Shown here: positions 15,190 through 25,430 of the stretch, one piece after another
Numbering within the stretch: the stretch's first letter is position 1
Layout: each line of letters opens with the position of its first letter
DNA from: Massilibacteroides vaginae
Lineage (GTDB): Bacteria > Bacteroidota > Bacteroidia > Bacteroidales > Tannerellaceae
Length of the DNA stretch: 64,000 nt
Assembly: GCF_900178525.1 (NCBI RefSeq)
Contig: NZ_FXDJ01000009.1
Coordinates: 248,001-312,000, forward strand
Reading direction: 5' to 3'
Notes under the pieces: generated by a model
Told to the model about the DNA's origin: nothing
Seen by the model: the letters and a program-made list of their open reading frames with translations, nothing else
Database searches by the model: none
Program-made: the position numbers and the translations under genes

Positions 15190-16743
15190 TTATTCCCAGC
15201 GTAGGGATGCATGTTTGAAATAGGCGTGTCCGTTTCCTTGGGCTTGGATGCCGGGATTGCCGGGCCGGTCCCACTGGGGAAGGCGGTCTATGTTTAGCAC
15301 TTCGCCTATTGGGTGTATTTCATTCGCGTCTTTCCAGCTAAACCGGCATTGGTTGCCGTATTTTGTGGTTACGTAGAGGGTGATCTCTTTTTGTTTGCTT
15401 TTCGCTTGTGCGAGTATGGTGCGTTTGCCTTTTTCGATTGTCCAGAGTTCAATGGTCTGATCTTTTACGGATAGGCCTACGGCTTCGTTGTTCGTTCCAT
15501 ACAGGGCAATTCCGGTAGAGATGGTAGGCTGACTTTCCAGGCTGACTTCAAACGTGTAGTTGCCTTTTCGGGGTTGTAGGCCTAAAAATGAACCGGTTTG
15601 TGTTTCGTCGGCTTGCATTTTCAGGGTGTTTTCCGCAAACGTAGTTTGTGGTTTTGCTTTGCTTACATCCCATATCCATTCTTTTTTTAATGTTGCGCCG
15701 GAGAAGTCGTCGGTAAAGTCGGGCGTTTTATGTTGGATTGTTCCGGCTATGGGAACTTCCGCCTGCAGAGACGGTGTGTCGCCATATCTGAATTTAGGCC
15801 AGCCTGTTGTTTTGTCCCAGATCACTTCGTCCAGCATGGGTTGTCTGCCGTTATGTACATTGGTGGCTACATTATAGGCATGATAGAGGTAGAAGTAGCG
15901 GTTATCCGGGGTTTCTACCAATGTTCCGTGTCCGGAGCATTTCCATATATCGTCTCCAAAAAGTATGGGGTTTCCTTCGTATCTTTCCCACGGTCCTTCT
16001 ATTGTTTTCGACCGGGCCACTCCTGTTGCGTAGTTGCAATCCCTTCCACAGCAACCTGCTCCGGCGTAAAACATATAAAGGTATTCGCCGTTTTTCACAA
16101 TACATTGCCCTTCAAAGCCTCCGAATTCCCAGGTATCCGAATCTGCCGTTATCATGCTGAATGCCTCACCAACTACTTTCAGACGGTCTGCGGATAATTC
16201 AGCTCCGAGTATTTCTATCGGTCTTTTATCTAATCCGTACGCTTTCCAGGTGATGTAAGACTTATTGTCTATATCAACTATAAAGGCATCGATTGCTTCG
16301 CTGGTCCATTCTATAATAAGACCATGGTCTGTAAATCCTTTTGTTAAATCTTTGCTGGTGGCTACACCTATGTAAGACCGTTTATCGGATTTTCGGCGAG
16401 CCGTATAGTAGATATAAAAGGTTTCGTTATGATAATATAGTTCGGGTGCCCAAAAGCTGCCCATTAACCATTCGGGCACTTCATGAAATGCCGGGCCGAT
16501 ATAATCCCAGTTAACCAAGTCTGCCGACCGGAACAAGCGATACGGAAGCGCCCATTCGGATGATGAAGTAGCCGCATAGTAAGTATCCCCTACCCTAACC
16601 ACCGTTGGATCGGGAAAGTCGCCGGGGATAACCGGATTTCTGTACGTTTCCACAACGTTATTTTCCGAAGATTTCGGGGAGTGGCAAGAAACAAAAAAGC
16701 AGAGTGTGATCAGTACTGAAATTAGGGTATTTACCGGGTTCAT
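15190..16743 (-). CDS. Glycoside hydrolase family 43 lipoprotein
   Basis: A 517-residue enzyme with a lipoprotein signal (Cys20 in LCFFVSC), so it is membrane-anchored. The five-bladed GH43 propeller shows the catalytic base Asp45 in DFPDPTVVRVGD, the modulating Asp152 in IDAFIVDIDNK and the general acid Glu211 in FEGQCIVKNG. A C-terminal beta-sandwich (about 330-517, starting DDFSGATLKKEW) resembles the concanavalin-like domain of beta-xylosidases. Such enzymes remove xylose or arabinose from plant polysaccharides. It is divergent from a GH31 gene, suggesting a shared xylan or xyloglucan substrate (inference). Confidence 0.9.
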   Translation of the reverse strand: MNPVNTLISVLITLCFFVSCHSPKSSENNVVETYRNPVIPGDFPDPTVVRVGDTYYAATSSSEWALPYRLFRSADLVNWDYIGPAFHEVPEWLMGSFWAPELYYHNETFYIYYTARRKSDKRSYIGVATSKDLTKGFTDHGLIIEWTSEAIDAFIVDIDNKSYITWKAYGLDKRPIEILGAELSADRLKVVGEAFSMITADSDTWEFGGFEGQCIVKNGEYLYMFYAGAGCCGRDCNYATGVARSKTIEGPWERYEGNPILFGDDIWKCSGHGTLVETPDNRYFYLYHAYNVATNVHNGRQPMLDEVIWDKTTGWPKFRYGDTPSLQAEVPIAGTIQHKTPDFTDDFSGATLKKEWIWDVSKAKPQTTFAENTLKMQADETQTGSFLGLQPRKGNYTFEVSLESQPTISTGIALYGTNNEAVGLSVKDQTIELWTIEKGKRTILAQAKSKQKEITLYVTTKYGNQCRFSWKDANEIHPIGEVLNIDRLPQWDRPGNPGIQAQGNGHAYFKHASLRWE

Positions 16744-16924
16744 TTTTGTAATGTTATAATTCGTTGTTTTTCACTTACGAAGGTAAGTCTAAATACCGAA
16801 ATAAGCATATACAACGCCCTTGTTTACAAATTGACTGCTGTTTAGCAACAAATTATACCTCGCCAGGCAACAAATAAGCGTATATACATTAACATATTTC
16901 CGGTTAACGCCGGGTGCGATCATC

Positions 16925-16932
16925 TATTTTTG
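16925..16932 (+). promoter_or_regulatory. -7 promoter box of the GH31 gene
   Basis: TATTTTTG matches TAnnTTTG and lies 37 bases before the ATG at 16969. It excludes the longer in-frame start at 16936, which would fall at the transcription start. The 190-bp divergent region between GH43 and GH31 probably also holds the GH43 promoter. Confidence 0.45.
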
Positions 16933-16968
16933 TAATTGTGTAAATACCATGATTTAAAAAGTACAAGC

Positions 16969-19806
16969 ATGATGACAAAAAAGTTAATATGCCTTTCGGC
17001 ATTCTTGTTCACCTTAATATCTTGCAGTCCTTCTTGGGAAAAGACTTCGGATGGAATAGTCGTGAAATTAAGTTCAAAAAACAGCCGGACAACAAAGGCC
17101 GTTCGCCTTCAAGTAATAACACCCGAGATTATACGGGTAACCGCAACGCCGAAAGCTTTTTCTGCGGAAGAGAGTTTAGTTGCGCAAAAGCTGCCTCCGG
17201 TTTCAGACTGGGTGGTACAGGAAGAAGAAGGACAGCTTGTGCTTGAAACCGCATCGTTGAAAGCCTACGTTTCAACAGTCAATGGCGAGGTACGGTTTAC
17301 CGACAAAGAAGGCAACATCATTTTAAAAGAAAACAATGGCGGCGGAAAGTCCTTTACGCCAATAACCGTAGACGGAACTCCCGGCTACGAGATCAGCCAA
17401 GTGTTCGAATCGCCGGCCGACGAGGCTTTCTACGGATTAGGACAGCATCAGGCCGATGAGTTCAATTACAAAGGCAAGAATGAAATTCTTTTTCAATACA
17501 ACACCAAAGTGGCTATTCCGTTTCTGATGTCGAATAAAAATTATGGTATTTATTGGGATAACTATTCGGTAACCAAATTCGGAGATCCGCGAGACTACGA
17601 GCAACTATCTCAATTCAAACTGTACAATAAAAAAGGGGAAGAAGGAGGACTTACCGCCACTTATCTGATTAACTCTGATCCAAATAATATATATGTAGAA
17701 CGAACCGAAAACAAGATTGACTATGAGAACCTGGAAACGATCAGTCAATTTCCCGAAAATTTCCCGTTCAATAACGCGACAATTCTCTGGGAAGGAGATT
17801 TGCAGGCTAAAGAATCAGGAGCACACCGCTTCTTGTTGTATTATGCCGGTTATACGAAAGTGTGGGTTGACGGCAAATTGATGGCCGATCGTTGGCGCAC
17901 AGCCTGGAATCCGTCTGTCGCCAAGTTCAGTGTAAACATGGAGGCCGGCAAGCGTCATCACATTAAAGTAGAATGGCAACCGGATGGTGGCGTTTCGTAT
18001 CTCGGATTAAAAGCGCTTTCTCCTGTCGACAACATGGAGCAAAACAAACTGGCGCTTCATTCGGAGATGGGTGATCAGATCGATTATTACTTTATCAAAG
18101 GTGAATCCATGGATGATGTAATGAAAGGTTATCGCACGCTGACTGGAAAAGCACAGGTAATGCCTAAATGGTCTATGGGATTCTGGCAAAGCCGGGAGCG
18201 TTATAAAACACAAGATGAATTGCTGGGGGCTTTGTCTGAATTCAGAAAACGCCAAATTCCGATTGATAACATTGTATTAGACTGGAGTTACTGGCCGGAA
18301 GACGCCTGGGGAAGTCATGCGTTTGACGCTGCTCGTTTCCCGGATCCAAAAGGCATGGTTGACGAGGTACACAATCAGAATGCAAAGATAATGATCTCCG
18401 TATGGCCCAAGTTTTACGCCACGACAGAGCATTATAAAGAATTTGATCGGAAAGGCTGGATGTACCAACGGGCCACAAACGATAGTATTCGTGACTGGAT
18501 AGGGCAAGGTTATATCGGATCGTTTTACGACGCCTACAGTCAGGGGGCAAGAGATCTATTTTGGGATCAAATGAAGGAGCACCTCTATTCAAAAGGGTTT
18601 GATGCCTGGTGGATGGATGCCTCCGAACCGGATATACTTTCTAACGCAAGCATTGGATACCGAAAAGAACTGATGAACCCTACAGCCATGGGACCATCCA
18701 CCAAGTATTTTAACACGTATGCCCTGATGAATGCAATGGCGATCTACAACGGTCAGCGCGAGGCGGATAATGATACGCGTGTGTTCTTACTTACTCGCTC
18801 CGGCTTTTCAGGACTTCAGAAATATGGTGCGGTAACCTGGAGTGGCGACATAGGCACTTGCTGGGAAGACTATAAAGCACAGATTCCTGCCGGACTGAAC
18901 CATTCCATGTCCGGAAATCCTTACTGGACCATGGATATTGGCGGTTTCTGTGTACAAAAACGCTTCGAAAACGCCAAAGAAGGCTCACCCGATATGGATG
19001 AATGGCGTGAGTTAAATGCTCGCTGGACACAGTTCGGTGCTTTTGTACCCCTGTTTCGCTCGCACGGGCAATACCCTTTCCGCGAGATTTACAATATCGC
19101 CCCCGAATCACATAAAACCTATCAGACTATTCTTTATTACAACAAACTGCGTTATCGCTTAATGCCTTACATCTATTCAATGAACGGCGCGGTGTATTTT
19201 GACGACTACACGATTATGCGTCCGATGGTTATGGATTTCGGCTACGATATGAAAGTAAATGATTTGGGAGATCAATATATGTTCGGTTCTTCGCTGCTGG
19301 TGGCTCCGGTATACGAATACCAAGCCAGAAGTCGTGAGGTGTACCTCCCGAAGAAAACAGGTTGGTATGATTTTTATACGGGTGCTTATTTTGAAGGAGG
19401 AAAATCGATTACCGCCGATGCTCCTTACGAACGTATGCCTTTATTTGTAAAAGCCGGGTCTATCATTCCTATGGGAGAAGCCATTCAATATACTTCTGAA
19501 AAGCCGGATATGGCTATTACCCTATATGTTTATGCCGGTGCAGACGCGAAGTTCACGCTTTACGAAGATGAAGGTACAAACTATGATTACGAAAAAGGAA
19601 AGTACACTAATATCTCTATTTCTTATAATGATAAAACAAAGGAACTAACAATTGCTGATCGAAAAGGTGAATTTGACGAAATGATAAAAGAAAGAGTTAT
19701 TGAGGTAGTGTATATCAGTCAGAATAAGGTAAAAGGATTTGATTTAAAACCGGTACCCGACGTTACAATAAAATACGACGGTACCACCAAAACGGTGCAA
19801 TTATAG
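16969..19806 (+). CDS. Glycoside hydrolase family 31 (alpha-xylosidase-like) with PA14 insert
   Basis: About 945 residues with a lipoprotein signal ending LFTLISC. Domains in order are an N-terminal beta-sandwich (FYGLGQHQADEFNY), an inserted PA14-like domain (about 225-350, GAHRFLLYYAGYTKVWVDG), a TIM barrel and C-terminal beta domains. The catalytic nucleophile Asp550 lies in WWMDASEP and the acid/base Asp627 in TWSGDIG. The sequence fits Bacteroidota alpha-xylosidases that remove xylose from xyloglucan side chains. Alpha-glucosidase activity is possible, since substrate cannot be fixed by eye. A strong terminator follows. Confidence 0.9.
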   Translation: MMTKKLICLSAFLFTLISCSPSWEKTSDGIVVKLSSKNSRTTKAVRLQVITPEIIRVTATPKAFSAEESLVAQKLPPVSDWVVQEEEGQLVLETASLKAYVSTVNGEVRFTDKEGNIILKENNGGGKSFTPITVDGTPGYEISQVFESPADEAFYGLGQHQADEFNYKGKNEILFQYNTKVAIPFLMSNKNYGIYWDNYSVTKFGDPRDYEQLSQFKLYNKKGEEGGLTATYLINSDPNNIYVERTENKIDYENLETISQFPENFPFNNATILWEGDLQAKESGAHRFLLYYAGYTKVWVDGKLMADRWRTAWNPSVAKFSVNMEAGKRHHIKVEWQPDGGVSYLGLKALSPVDNMEQNKLALHSEMGDQIDYYFIKGESMDDVMKGYRTLTGKAQVMPKWSMGFWQSRERYKTQDELLGALSEFRKRQIPIDNIVLDWSYWPEDAWGSHAFDAARFPDPKGMVDEVHNQNAKIMISVWPKFYATTEHYKEFDRKGWMYQRATNDSIRDWIGQGYIGSFYDAYSQGARDLFWDQMKEHLYSKGFDAWWMDASEPDILSNASIGYRKELMNPTAMGPSTKYFNTYALMNAMAIYNGQREADNDTRVFLLTRSGFSGLQKYGAVTWSGDIGTCWEDYKAQIPAGLNHSMSGNPYWTMDIGGFCVQKRFENAKEGSPDMDEWRELNARWTQFGAFVPLFRSHGQYPFREIYNIAPESHKTYQTILYYNKLRYRLMPYIYSMNGAVYFDDYTIMRPMVMDFGYDMKVNDLGDQYMFGSSLLVAPVYEYQARSREVYLPKKTGWYDFYTGAYFEGGKSITADAPYERMPLFVKAGSIIPMGEAIQYTSEKPDMAITLYVYAGADAKFTLYEDEGTNYDYEKGKYTNISISYNDKTKELTIADRKGEFDEMIKERVIEVVYISQNKVKGFDLKPVPDVTIKYDGTTKTVQL

Positions 19807-19842
19807 AATAAATCACCACTAATGAGATTTCAATAAGTAGTA

Positions 19843-19884
19843 GAGGCACAGGTCATGTGATATGACTTGTGCCTCGTTTTTTAT
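19843..19884. terminator. Terminator between GH31 and the fimbrial operon
   Basis: GAGGCACAGGTCAT (19843-19856) pairs with ATGACTTGTGCCTC (19862-19875), one mismatch, followed by GTTTTTTATT. It ends the GH31 transcript and may also serve the convergent fimbrial operon. Confidence 0.8.
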
Positions 19885-19891
19885 TCCTTTA

Positions 19892-22678
19892 TTAAAACTT
19901 ATTTCCACTTTCCGGATAAGCTATTCCATTTTCCTCATAATAACTTATTGCCCAGGCAATAATATTACCGAATATCTGCGAGTTATACACCGGCTGATTC
20001 ATGCTCGTGGTGAAATTTGTTCGAGGTATCGGGCGGTATGCGCCGTCTATGGCAAAAGGACAGTAAACATAGCTTCCCTGATAGGTTCCACCGATATATC
20101 GCTGAGGGTTGGATATAAACCCACCTTCGCCCATAAAGAAGAATCCTTTACTTTTATGGCGGAACATATTTACTTTTCCATCAGTACGGGTTGAATACAC
20201 AATTACATCGGATGAAGGCAACCCCGAGAACCCATGCATTTCATGTCCGTCTGCACCCCAATTCTTACCTCGCATATCACCAAAAGGCCCATTTGCTATT
20301 GGATCATCAACATTTCCGCTCAATGTAAATAACTGATTAAGTCCGATAGACTGGTTATCGCCGATCACATTGACTCCCATAATTTTCTGAACCATAGCCT
20401 GTATACTTGCTGTATTCGGGTAGAATTCGTTACACATCAGGAAAACACCTCCGGCGTCAACAAAACTGGATAAAAGATCAATCACATCCGTGTTGTAAAT
20501 TCCTGTATAGAAATTAATTGCCTGACCGGTCAGTATTATTTCCGGTTTAAAAGTATTGAGTATATTTTTCAGATAATTATAGTTGATAACCTCACCAACC
20601 ATCCCTTGTCCGACTGTCATCACTTCAATTGTAAAAGCATTGCCGTTTTGATTCTCTTCCATAACAACAGTACTTTTGGGCGTTGTTCCGAAATTGATAC
20701 TGGCATCCACAAAAGCTCTGGACGCCGAATTCGGTTCCAACATGTAACCGTATCGATAAATAGCGTTTGCCCCAATGGTAAGGATGCGCTTGGCTTTATA
20801 GGCCATAATGATTTTGGTACTACATTCCGTGTATTCCATACTGTTGCTCACAATGATTACCTCAAATGGCTTGAGCACTTTCTCCTTTTTTTCATTAACA
20901 GGGGTTCCTTGACCTTCCAGCTTAATCGTATAGACGTATTTACCGGGAGAAGAAGATACAGGTTCTCCAAATGATCCACTTGCATAGAAATATATCCCGT
21001 TCTCTTCTATAGTCTTGATCTCATAAGCAGCTCCTTGAAGAGGTGTAGTACTGGATACGCTTAATGAGATATAGTTAGAATAGTTAAGTGGGATATCTTC
21101 CCTGTAAACTCCAAAAACTTTTACTGAATCACATATTAAGTTATACGATATGTTGAATAGTTTCTGATTTACCTTGATCACAAATTTGAAGTTTTCGACC
21201 TCTACAAAAAGTGAATCCCGCAAAACATCTCCTCCCGGACCGGTGTTTGAGTTTTTTGCTTTGAAAACAAACTCTTTTTTAACATAGTCTACCGTAACAT
21301 CAAATGGTCTTGCTTCCGGAGCTGATCCCCACGTTAAGCTAAACTGTTTAGTAACACTTCCATCTAATTCCAGATTTGATTCAAAGGGCACAGTATACGT
21401 TATATCCGTTGCTTCTCCTAAAGGAAGTCCCTCCAGCCAGATATTCTTTTCTTGAATATTTACATAATAATGCCCTTGCACATAGAATCCGAGTGGTATC
21501 TGATTCCATTCAACAACAGTCAGCTGCATCGGCGAAGTTATTGAATTGAGTGCTTGTTCCGGCGTTTCAAAACCCGGTCCGTTTACACTATGAATATCAA
21601 ATACGTACTGATGATTACGAAGTATTGGGAGAAAAGCACTGACTGCCCCGTTATTGTAATTCGCAAAGTCGGCTCTGTAATAGGTAATATTTGTTGTATT
21701 ATCCGAGCCATAATACCCTCCAACTACGATACACGGTACATTGTCCATATTCGACTGCGCGTTAATTATGCCTGATTCGGGAATATAAATTTCACGGACA
21801 TAGCTATTTCCTCCCGCAGGAAGCGTATAAACCAAAGGATGTTGGTCTGCTTCAACAAGTGTAGCATATTCAGCACCGGAGTTCGAATTATATTTTGCGT
21901 TGGCCGGTATCCAAGGAGTTGTCACCTCATTGCCCGTCATAAAATTAGCGGATGAGGCGGCATAGGCTTTGTTTAAGGTGCGGTAAACGCGTATATCCTT
22001 GATCTTAAATTTATCCATTCCATAAACAGACTCTTTATCCGTATCCTTTTGCGGATAATCCTGACCGGTAACCGGATCGGGGTTATTGAATTTAAACAAT
22101 ACACCGACATCTACTCTTGCTAAAGCCCGGTGAAGGAGTATATTTACGTAGCGGTCGCTTTGGAAAGTGATCAATTCATTAAGTTCTCCCCACATGGGAA
22201 ATTTTGAAGGAGCAGTAGAAGAGGCATTCCATTTCCCCATGCAGTTGAAAGTAAACTGTTGCAATACGGCTTCCTTCGAAGCTCCTTCGCCAATTGCCAT
22301 AGGATCTACGTTTGCCAAAACAACCAAACGATACTTTTCGCCTCCCGAACTAGTCGGAACTTTAAGCTTGAGCATTGGCAAATCACGATTAGTGATTTCT
22401 GCTTTATAGCGGTATACCTCTGTGGAACCGGTTTGTTCAAAGACTAAAACCTGAATCTTAGTATCATCAATACTTGATTCCTGATTGGTATTCATAGCTT
22501 TTGTACCCATAGGCGTTAATCCGGGAACACTCAAGCTCAGGTCGATATTTATGTCTCGTTTGCCAATTAATGCTGCATCAGCATATTCATCACTACAGGC
22601 AGCAAGCGCAACTACTAAAAACAGTATCCAACCTGTCACAAATAGTTGTATATAGTTATTCTTTTTCATACTAAACAT
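19892..22678 (-). CDS. Large FimA/Mfa-like fimbrial tip lipoprotein, paralogue 2
   Basis: A 928-residue surface protein with a lipoprotein signal (VVALAACSDEY). The N-terminal 350 residues follow the Bacteroidales FimA/Mfa N-terminal fold: ALARVDVGV, FKIKDIRVYRTLN, YVREIYIPESG, CIVVGGYYG and FLPILRNHQYVFDI. The middle is beta-rich. The C-terminal 300 residues look like an alpha/beta unit, with GANAIYRYGYML, the region LTGQAINFYTGIYNTDVIDL and FFMGEGGFI. It starts three bases after the stop of its paralogue, so the two are translationally linked. Such proteins probably sit at the fimbrial tip and bind a host or surface ligand. Confidence 0.8.
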   Translation of the reverse strand: MFSMKKNNYIQLFVTGWILFLVVALAACSDEYADAALIGKRDINIDLSLSVPGLTPMGTKAMNTNQESSIDDTKIQVLVFEQTGSTEVYRYKAEITNRDLPMLKLKVPTSSGGEKYRLVVLANVDPMAIGEGASKEAVLQQFTFNCMGKWNASSTAPSKFPMWGELNELITFQSDRYVNILLHRALARVDVGVLFKFNNPDPVTGQDYPQKDTDKESVYGMDKFKIKDIRVYRTLNKAYAASSANFMTGNEVTTPWIPANAKYNSNSGAEYATLVEADQHPLVYTLPAGGNSYVREIYIPESGIINAQSNMDNVPCIVVGGYYGSDNTTNITYYRADFANYNNGAVSAFLPILRNHQYVFDIHSVNGPGFETPEQALNSITSPMQLTVVEWNQIPLGFYVQGHYYVNIQEKNIWLEGLPLGEATDITYTVPFESNLELDGSVTKQFSLTWGSAPEARPFDVTVDYVKKEFVFKAKNSNTGPGGDVLRDSLFVEVENFKFVIKVNQKLFNISYNLICDSVKVFGVYREDIPLNYSNYISLSVSSTTPLQGAAYEIKTIEENGIYFYASGSFGEPVSSSPGKYVYTIKLEGQGTPVNEKKEKVLKPFEVIIVSNSMEYTECSTKIIMAYKAKRILTIGANAIYRYGYMLEPNSASRAFVDASINFGTTPKSTVVMEENQNGNAFTIEVMTVGQGMVGEVINYNYLKNILNTFKPEIILTGQAINFYTGIYNTDVIDLLSSFVDAGGVFLMCNEFYPNTASIQAMVQKIMGVNVIGDNQSIGLNQLFTLSGNVDDPIANGPFGDMRGKNWGADGHEMHGFSGLPSSDVIVYSTRTDGKVNMFRHKSKGFFFMGEGGFISNPQRYIGGTYQGSYVYCPFAIDGAYRPIPRTNFTTSMNQPVYNSQIFGNIIAWAISYYEENGIAYPESGNKF

Positions 22679-22681
22679 CTT

Positions 22682-25399
22682 TTACCTTGTATTGATTCCA
22701 TGACTTGCCGCTCTACCTATGGCCCAAGCCATTACATTACACCACACCTGTGAGTTATACACTTCCATTTGTGCATAATTGACACCATAGCTTGGGTGAG
22801 GTATTGGGAACATCGTTTCTGTATTCCAGTTTAATGGACAGATTGTATTACTGGAGATAATATAAGGAGTTCCATCTGTTCCCGAAGAGGTAAACCCCCC
22901 ATCACCGAAATAAACCAGATTTTTTGTTTTATGTCTGAATCCTGTAACGGCATGCAGTCTGTCGTTAGGTACTGCAGAACCATTTAGTGGTACACCGTTG
23001 GAATAAATAACAATATCATCAGCAGGTAAATTATACAGAAGTGCAGCAAATGAAGCATCTTCTCCCCATTGTTTTCCTCTGACGTCTCCGAATGGTCCAC
23101 ATAGGATAGGGTCACCATTATATGGATCATCAGGTTCGTCCGGATTTCCAGATAGTTGATAGATAAGTCCAGCAGGATTTTGATGTAATTGTGTAATATT
23201 CGACACACCAAAACAAGCATTCATTATATTAGCTACCGTACCCGTTATTCCTCCTCCATTTCCCTCATTAAAAACGAGTACAACCCCATTTTGATTCAGG
23301 TATTCTGCGATTATAGCTGCGGTTGTTTTTTGTATATAGGCATTTTGCGTTATGTATAAAATATCAACAAGATCATTCCCATCCAACAACCAATTTCTTA
23401 ATTTAGATTGATTTACTGGGTAATTCGGATAATCTGTATCTAATTTAGCATCAATTAGCTCAAATCCTTCCGTCTTAACTACACTATTATCATTAGGACC
23501 AAAATTATTGGGTGAAGTCAAAACTTTATTGCTGCCAGTATTGGGCAAAGCTATATTATACCCATGCTTAACATCATTTCCTAACACCAATATTTTCATT
23601 TTACGATCTACTGTATTTATGGTAGCTTCGCAATACGATCCAGAACTGCTGTTCGTCTTTATCCTTAGTTTAAAAGGTCCGTCTTCACTGTTATGGCTGA
23701 CTGTTCCACTGCCGCGAAGGATAATGGTTTGTGTTGAACCGGTTAATGTACCAGTACTACGGAAATTAATTCCATGACTGCCTTCAAGGTCTACTGTCTC
23801 TATCTCATAACTTTCTCCTTGAATTGAGGCATCATCCGGTGTAAGTGTCACTTTAATATAATGCTCTAACGGATTTAGAACTTTCCCATTCAAATAGGTT
23901 CCGAATACTTGTACAGATTCACAGTTTATTGTGTACTTAAAGTTTACATAGTTTTGTTCTACCGGAATAGGGATAGAGAACGGACCGGCTTTTACAAAAA
24001 GCGTATCCGAAAGTATTGTGTTTGTAGTGTTTCTTTCCTTTGCGACAACCACAAACTTCTTATTAGAGACAATGTGTACAGGCAATTTGAAAGGAGAGTT
24101 ATCCCCTTTTTGCCATTCAAACATTACTGTCTCACTTGCAGGAAGATTTGTTTGATAAAAAACAACACGGCTTGAAGTATTAGCTTCAGGAGACAAGATG
24201 ATTGGCTTCTGGTCCACTCCGAAATAATATTTCCCTTGCACTTCTACATTGGTTATTGTTTCATCCCAGGAGATGAGGTCATAACCAATATTCTCAATCG
24301 TAGCGGTAGACTGAAGTGCTAACTCAGGAGTAGCAAAGCCGGGACCTCTCACTTTATTGATATTAAATACATAGCGATAATTTCTGAGAACAGGTAAATA
24401 AGTACGCACATCTCCCGGATTGGTTTCGGTAGCGAAATCGAGCCGGTAAAACGTTTCGGTAGAACTGCCGTTATAATATCCACCTACCACTAAGCAATGC
24501 ATATTGTCGTTTTCGGGTGCAGCAGGAAGTTTTACTTCCGGGATGTATATTTCACGTACATATTTGTCTACCCCTCCATTATCGGCTATTTTATAGTTAA
24601 TGGGATTGACATCCGCATTTACGTTAGCATTTCCGGGGATAAAAGGCGTAGTATAGTCCGCCATCGAACTGTTCAACGGAGCTACGTAACCTTGATTATA
24701 GGTACGGTAGATTTTTATCTCTTTGAGTTTGAAATTACTCAGTCCGGTCACATTCTCGCTTAGCTTTCCATCCTCTGTTGTAAAGTTGATACCTACATCT
24801 ATCCGCGCAAGAGCTCTATACAGGTTTACCGACTGTGTCGGCATAGAAGCAGAAACAGTAACCAGATCAGACTCGCCCCACATCGGAAACGGAGTATAGT
24901 TTTGTGTTCTTGCATTCCATTTACCGGAAGTAGAAAAAACCATTAGCTCCAAGGCTTCAGTTTTTGTTGTTGTACCCGAAACTAAAGAAGAAGAAGAAGC
25001 TATCTCATGATTCGCGACAATCACCATACGATATTTCTCGCCGGGCTGACTTTTCATTAATTTAACCGTGATCATTGCCTTGGTTCCATCTTGCGTATCA
25101 TACTCTACCGAGCCGCTTAATGGAGCTTTATAAACGTATTTCTCTGTCCCTGCAACTTCTTTAAAAACAAGTACATTTAATTTATTGATGTCGATCATTC
25201 GTTCAGCGGCATCATTCATTGCTTTTGTCGAAACGTCTCTTGTTTGCTGTGACATGAGTTCGGGCAGATTCATGTGGATCTGCAGATAGCTATCGCTTCC
25301 ATTTATATCCGGAGACAGGTTTACCGGTGTCTCGTCATGCACACAAGACGAGAGTCCGTATAATCCTAAAATCAATAGCGTATATATATATTTCATCAT
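22682..25399 (-). CDS. Large FimA/Mfa-like fimbrial tip lipoprotein, paralogue 1
   Basis: A 905-residue paralogue of the next gene, with a lipoprotein signal (GLYGLSSCVHDE). Shared blocks are YRALARIDVGINF, FKLKEIKIYRTYNQGY, KYVREIYIPEV, CLVVGGYYNG, YLPVLRNYRYVFNI and, near the end, GFRHKTKNLVYFGDGGF and VYNSQVWCNVMAWAIG. The C-terminal third has KILVLGNDVKHGYNI and DLVDILYITQNAYI, a pattern like a Rossmann or amidotransferase-like fold. The gene lies 31 bp downstream of the Mfa2-like anchor gene in the same operon. Tandem duplication with divergence suggests two alternative or stacked tip adhesins. Confidence 0.8.
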   Translation of the reverse strand: MMKYIYTLLILGLYGLSSCVHDETPVNLSPDINGSDSYLQIHMNLPELMSQQTRDVSTKAMNDAAERMIDINKLNVLVFKEVAGTEKYVYKAPLSGSVEYDTQDGTKAMITVKLMKSQPGEKYRMVIVANHEIASSSSLVSGTTTKTEALELMVFSTSGKWNARTQNYTPFPMWGESDLVTVSASMPTQSVNLYRALARIDVGINFTTEDGKLSENVTGLSNFKLKEIKIYRTYNQGYVAPLNSSMADYTTPFIPGNANVNADVNPINYKIADNGGVDKYVREIYIPEVKLPAAPENDNMHCLVVGGYYNGSSTETFYRLDFATETNPGDVRTYLPVLRNYRYVFNINKVRGPGFATPELALQSTATIENIGYDLISWDETITNVEVQGKYYFGVDQKPIILSPEANTSSRVVFYQTNLPASETVMFEWQKGDNSPFKLPVHIVSNKKFVVVAKERNTTNTILSDTLFVKAGPFSIPIPVEQNYVNFKYTINCESVQVFGTYLNGKVLNPLEHYIKVTLTPDDASIQGESYEIETVDLEGSHGINFRSTGTLTGSTQTIILRGSGTVSHNSEDGPFKLRIKTNSSSGSYCEATINTVDRKMKILVLGNDVKHGYNIALPNTGSNKVLTSPNNFGPNDNSVVKTEGFELIDAKLDTDYPNYPVNQSKLRNWLLDGNDLVDILYITQNAYIQKTTAAIIAEYLNQNGVVLVFNEGNGGGITGTVANIMNACFGVSNITQLHQNPAGLIYQLSGNPDEPDDPYNGDPILCGPFGDVRGKQWGEDASFAALLYNLPADDIVIYSNGVPLNGSAVPNDRLHAVTGFRHKTKNLVYFGDGGFTSSGTDGTPYIISSNTICPLNWNTETMFPIPHPSYGVNYAQMEVYNSQVWCNVMAWAIGRAASHGINTR

Positions 25400-25430
25400 T
25401 TCAAACTCCTTTCTTTAGTTGCAGGCCGTT

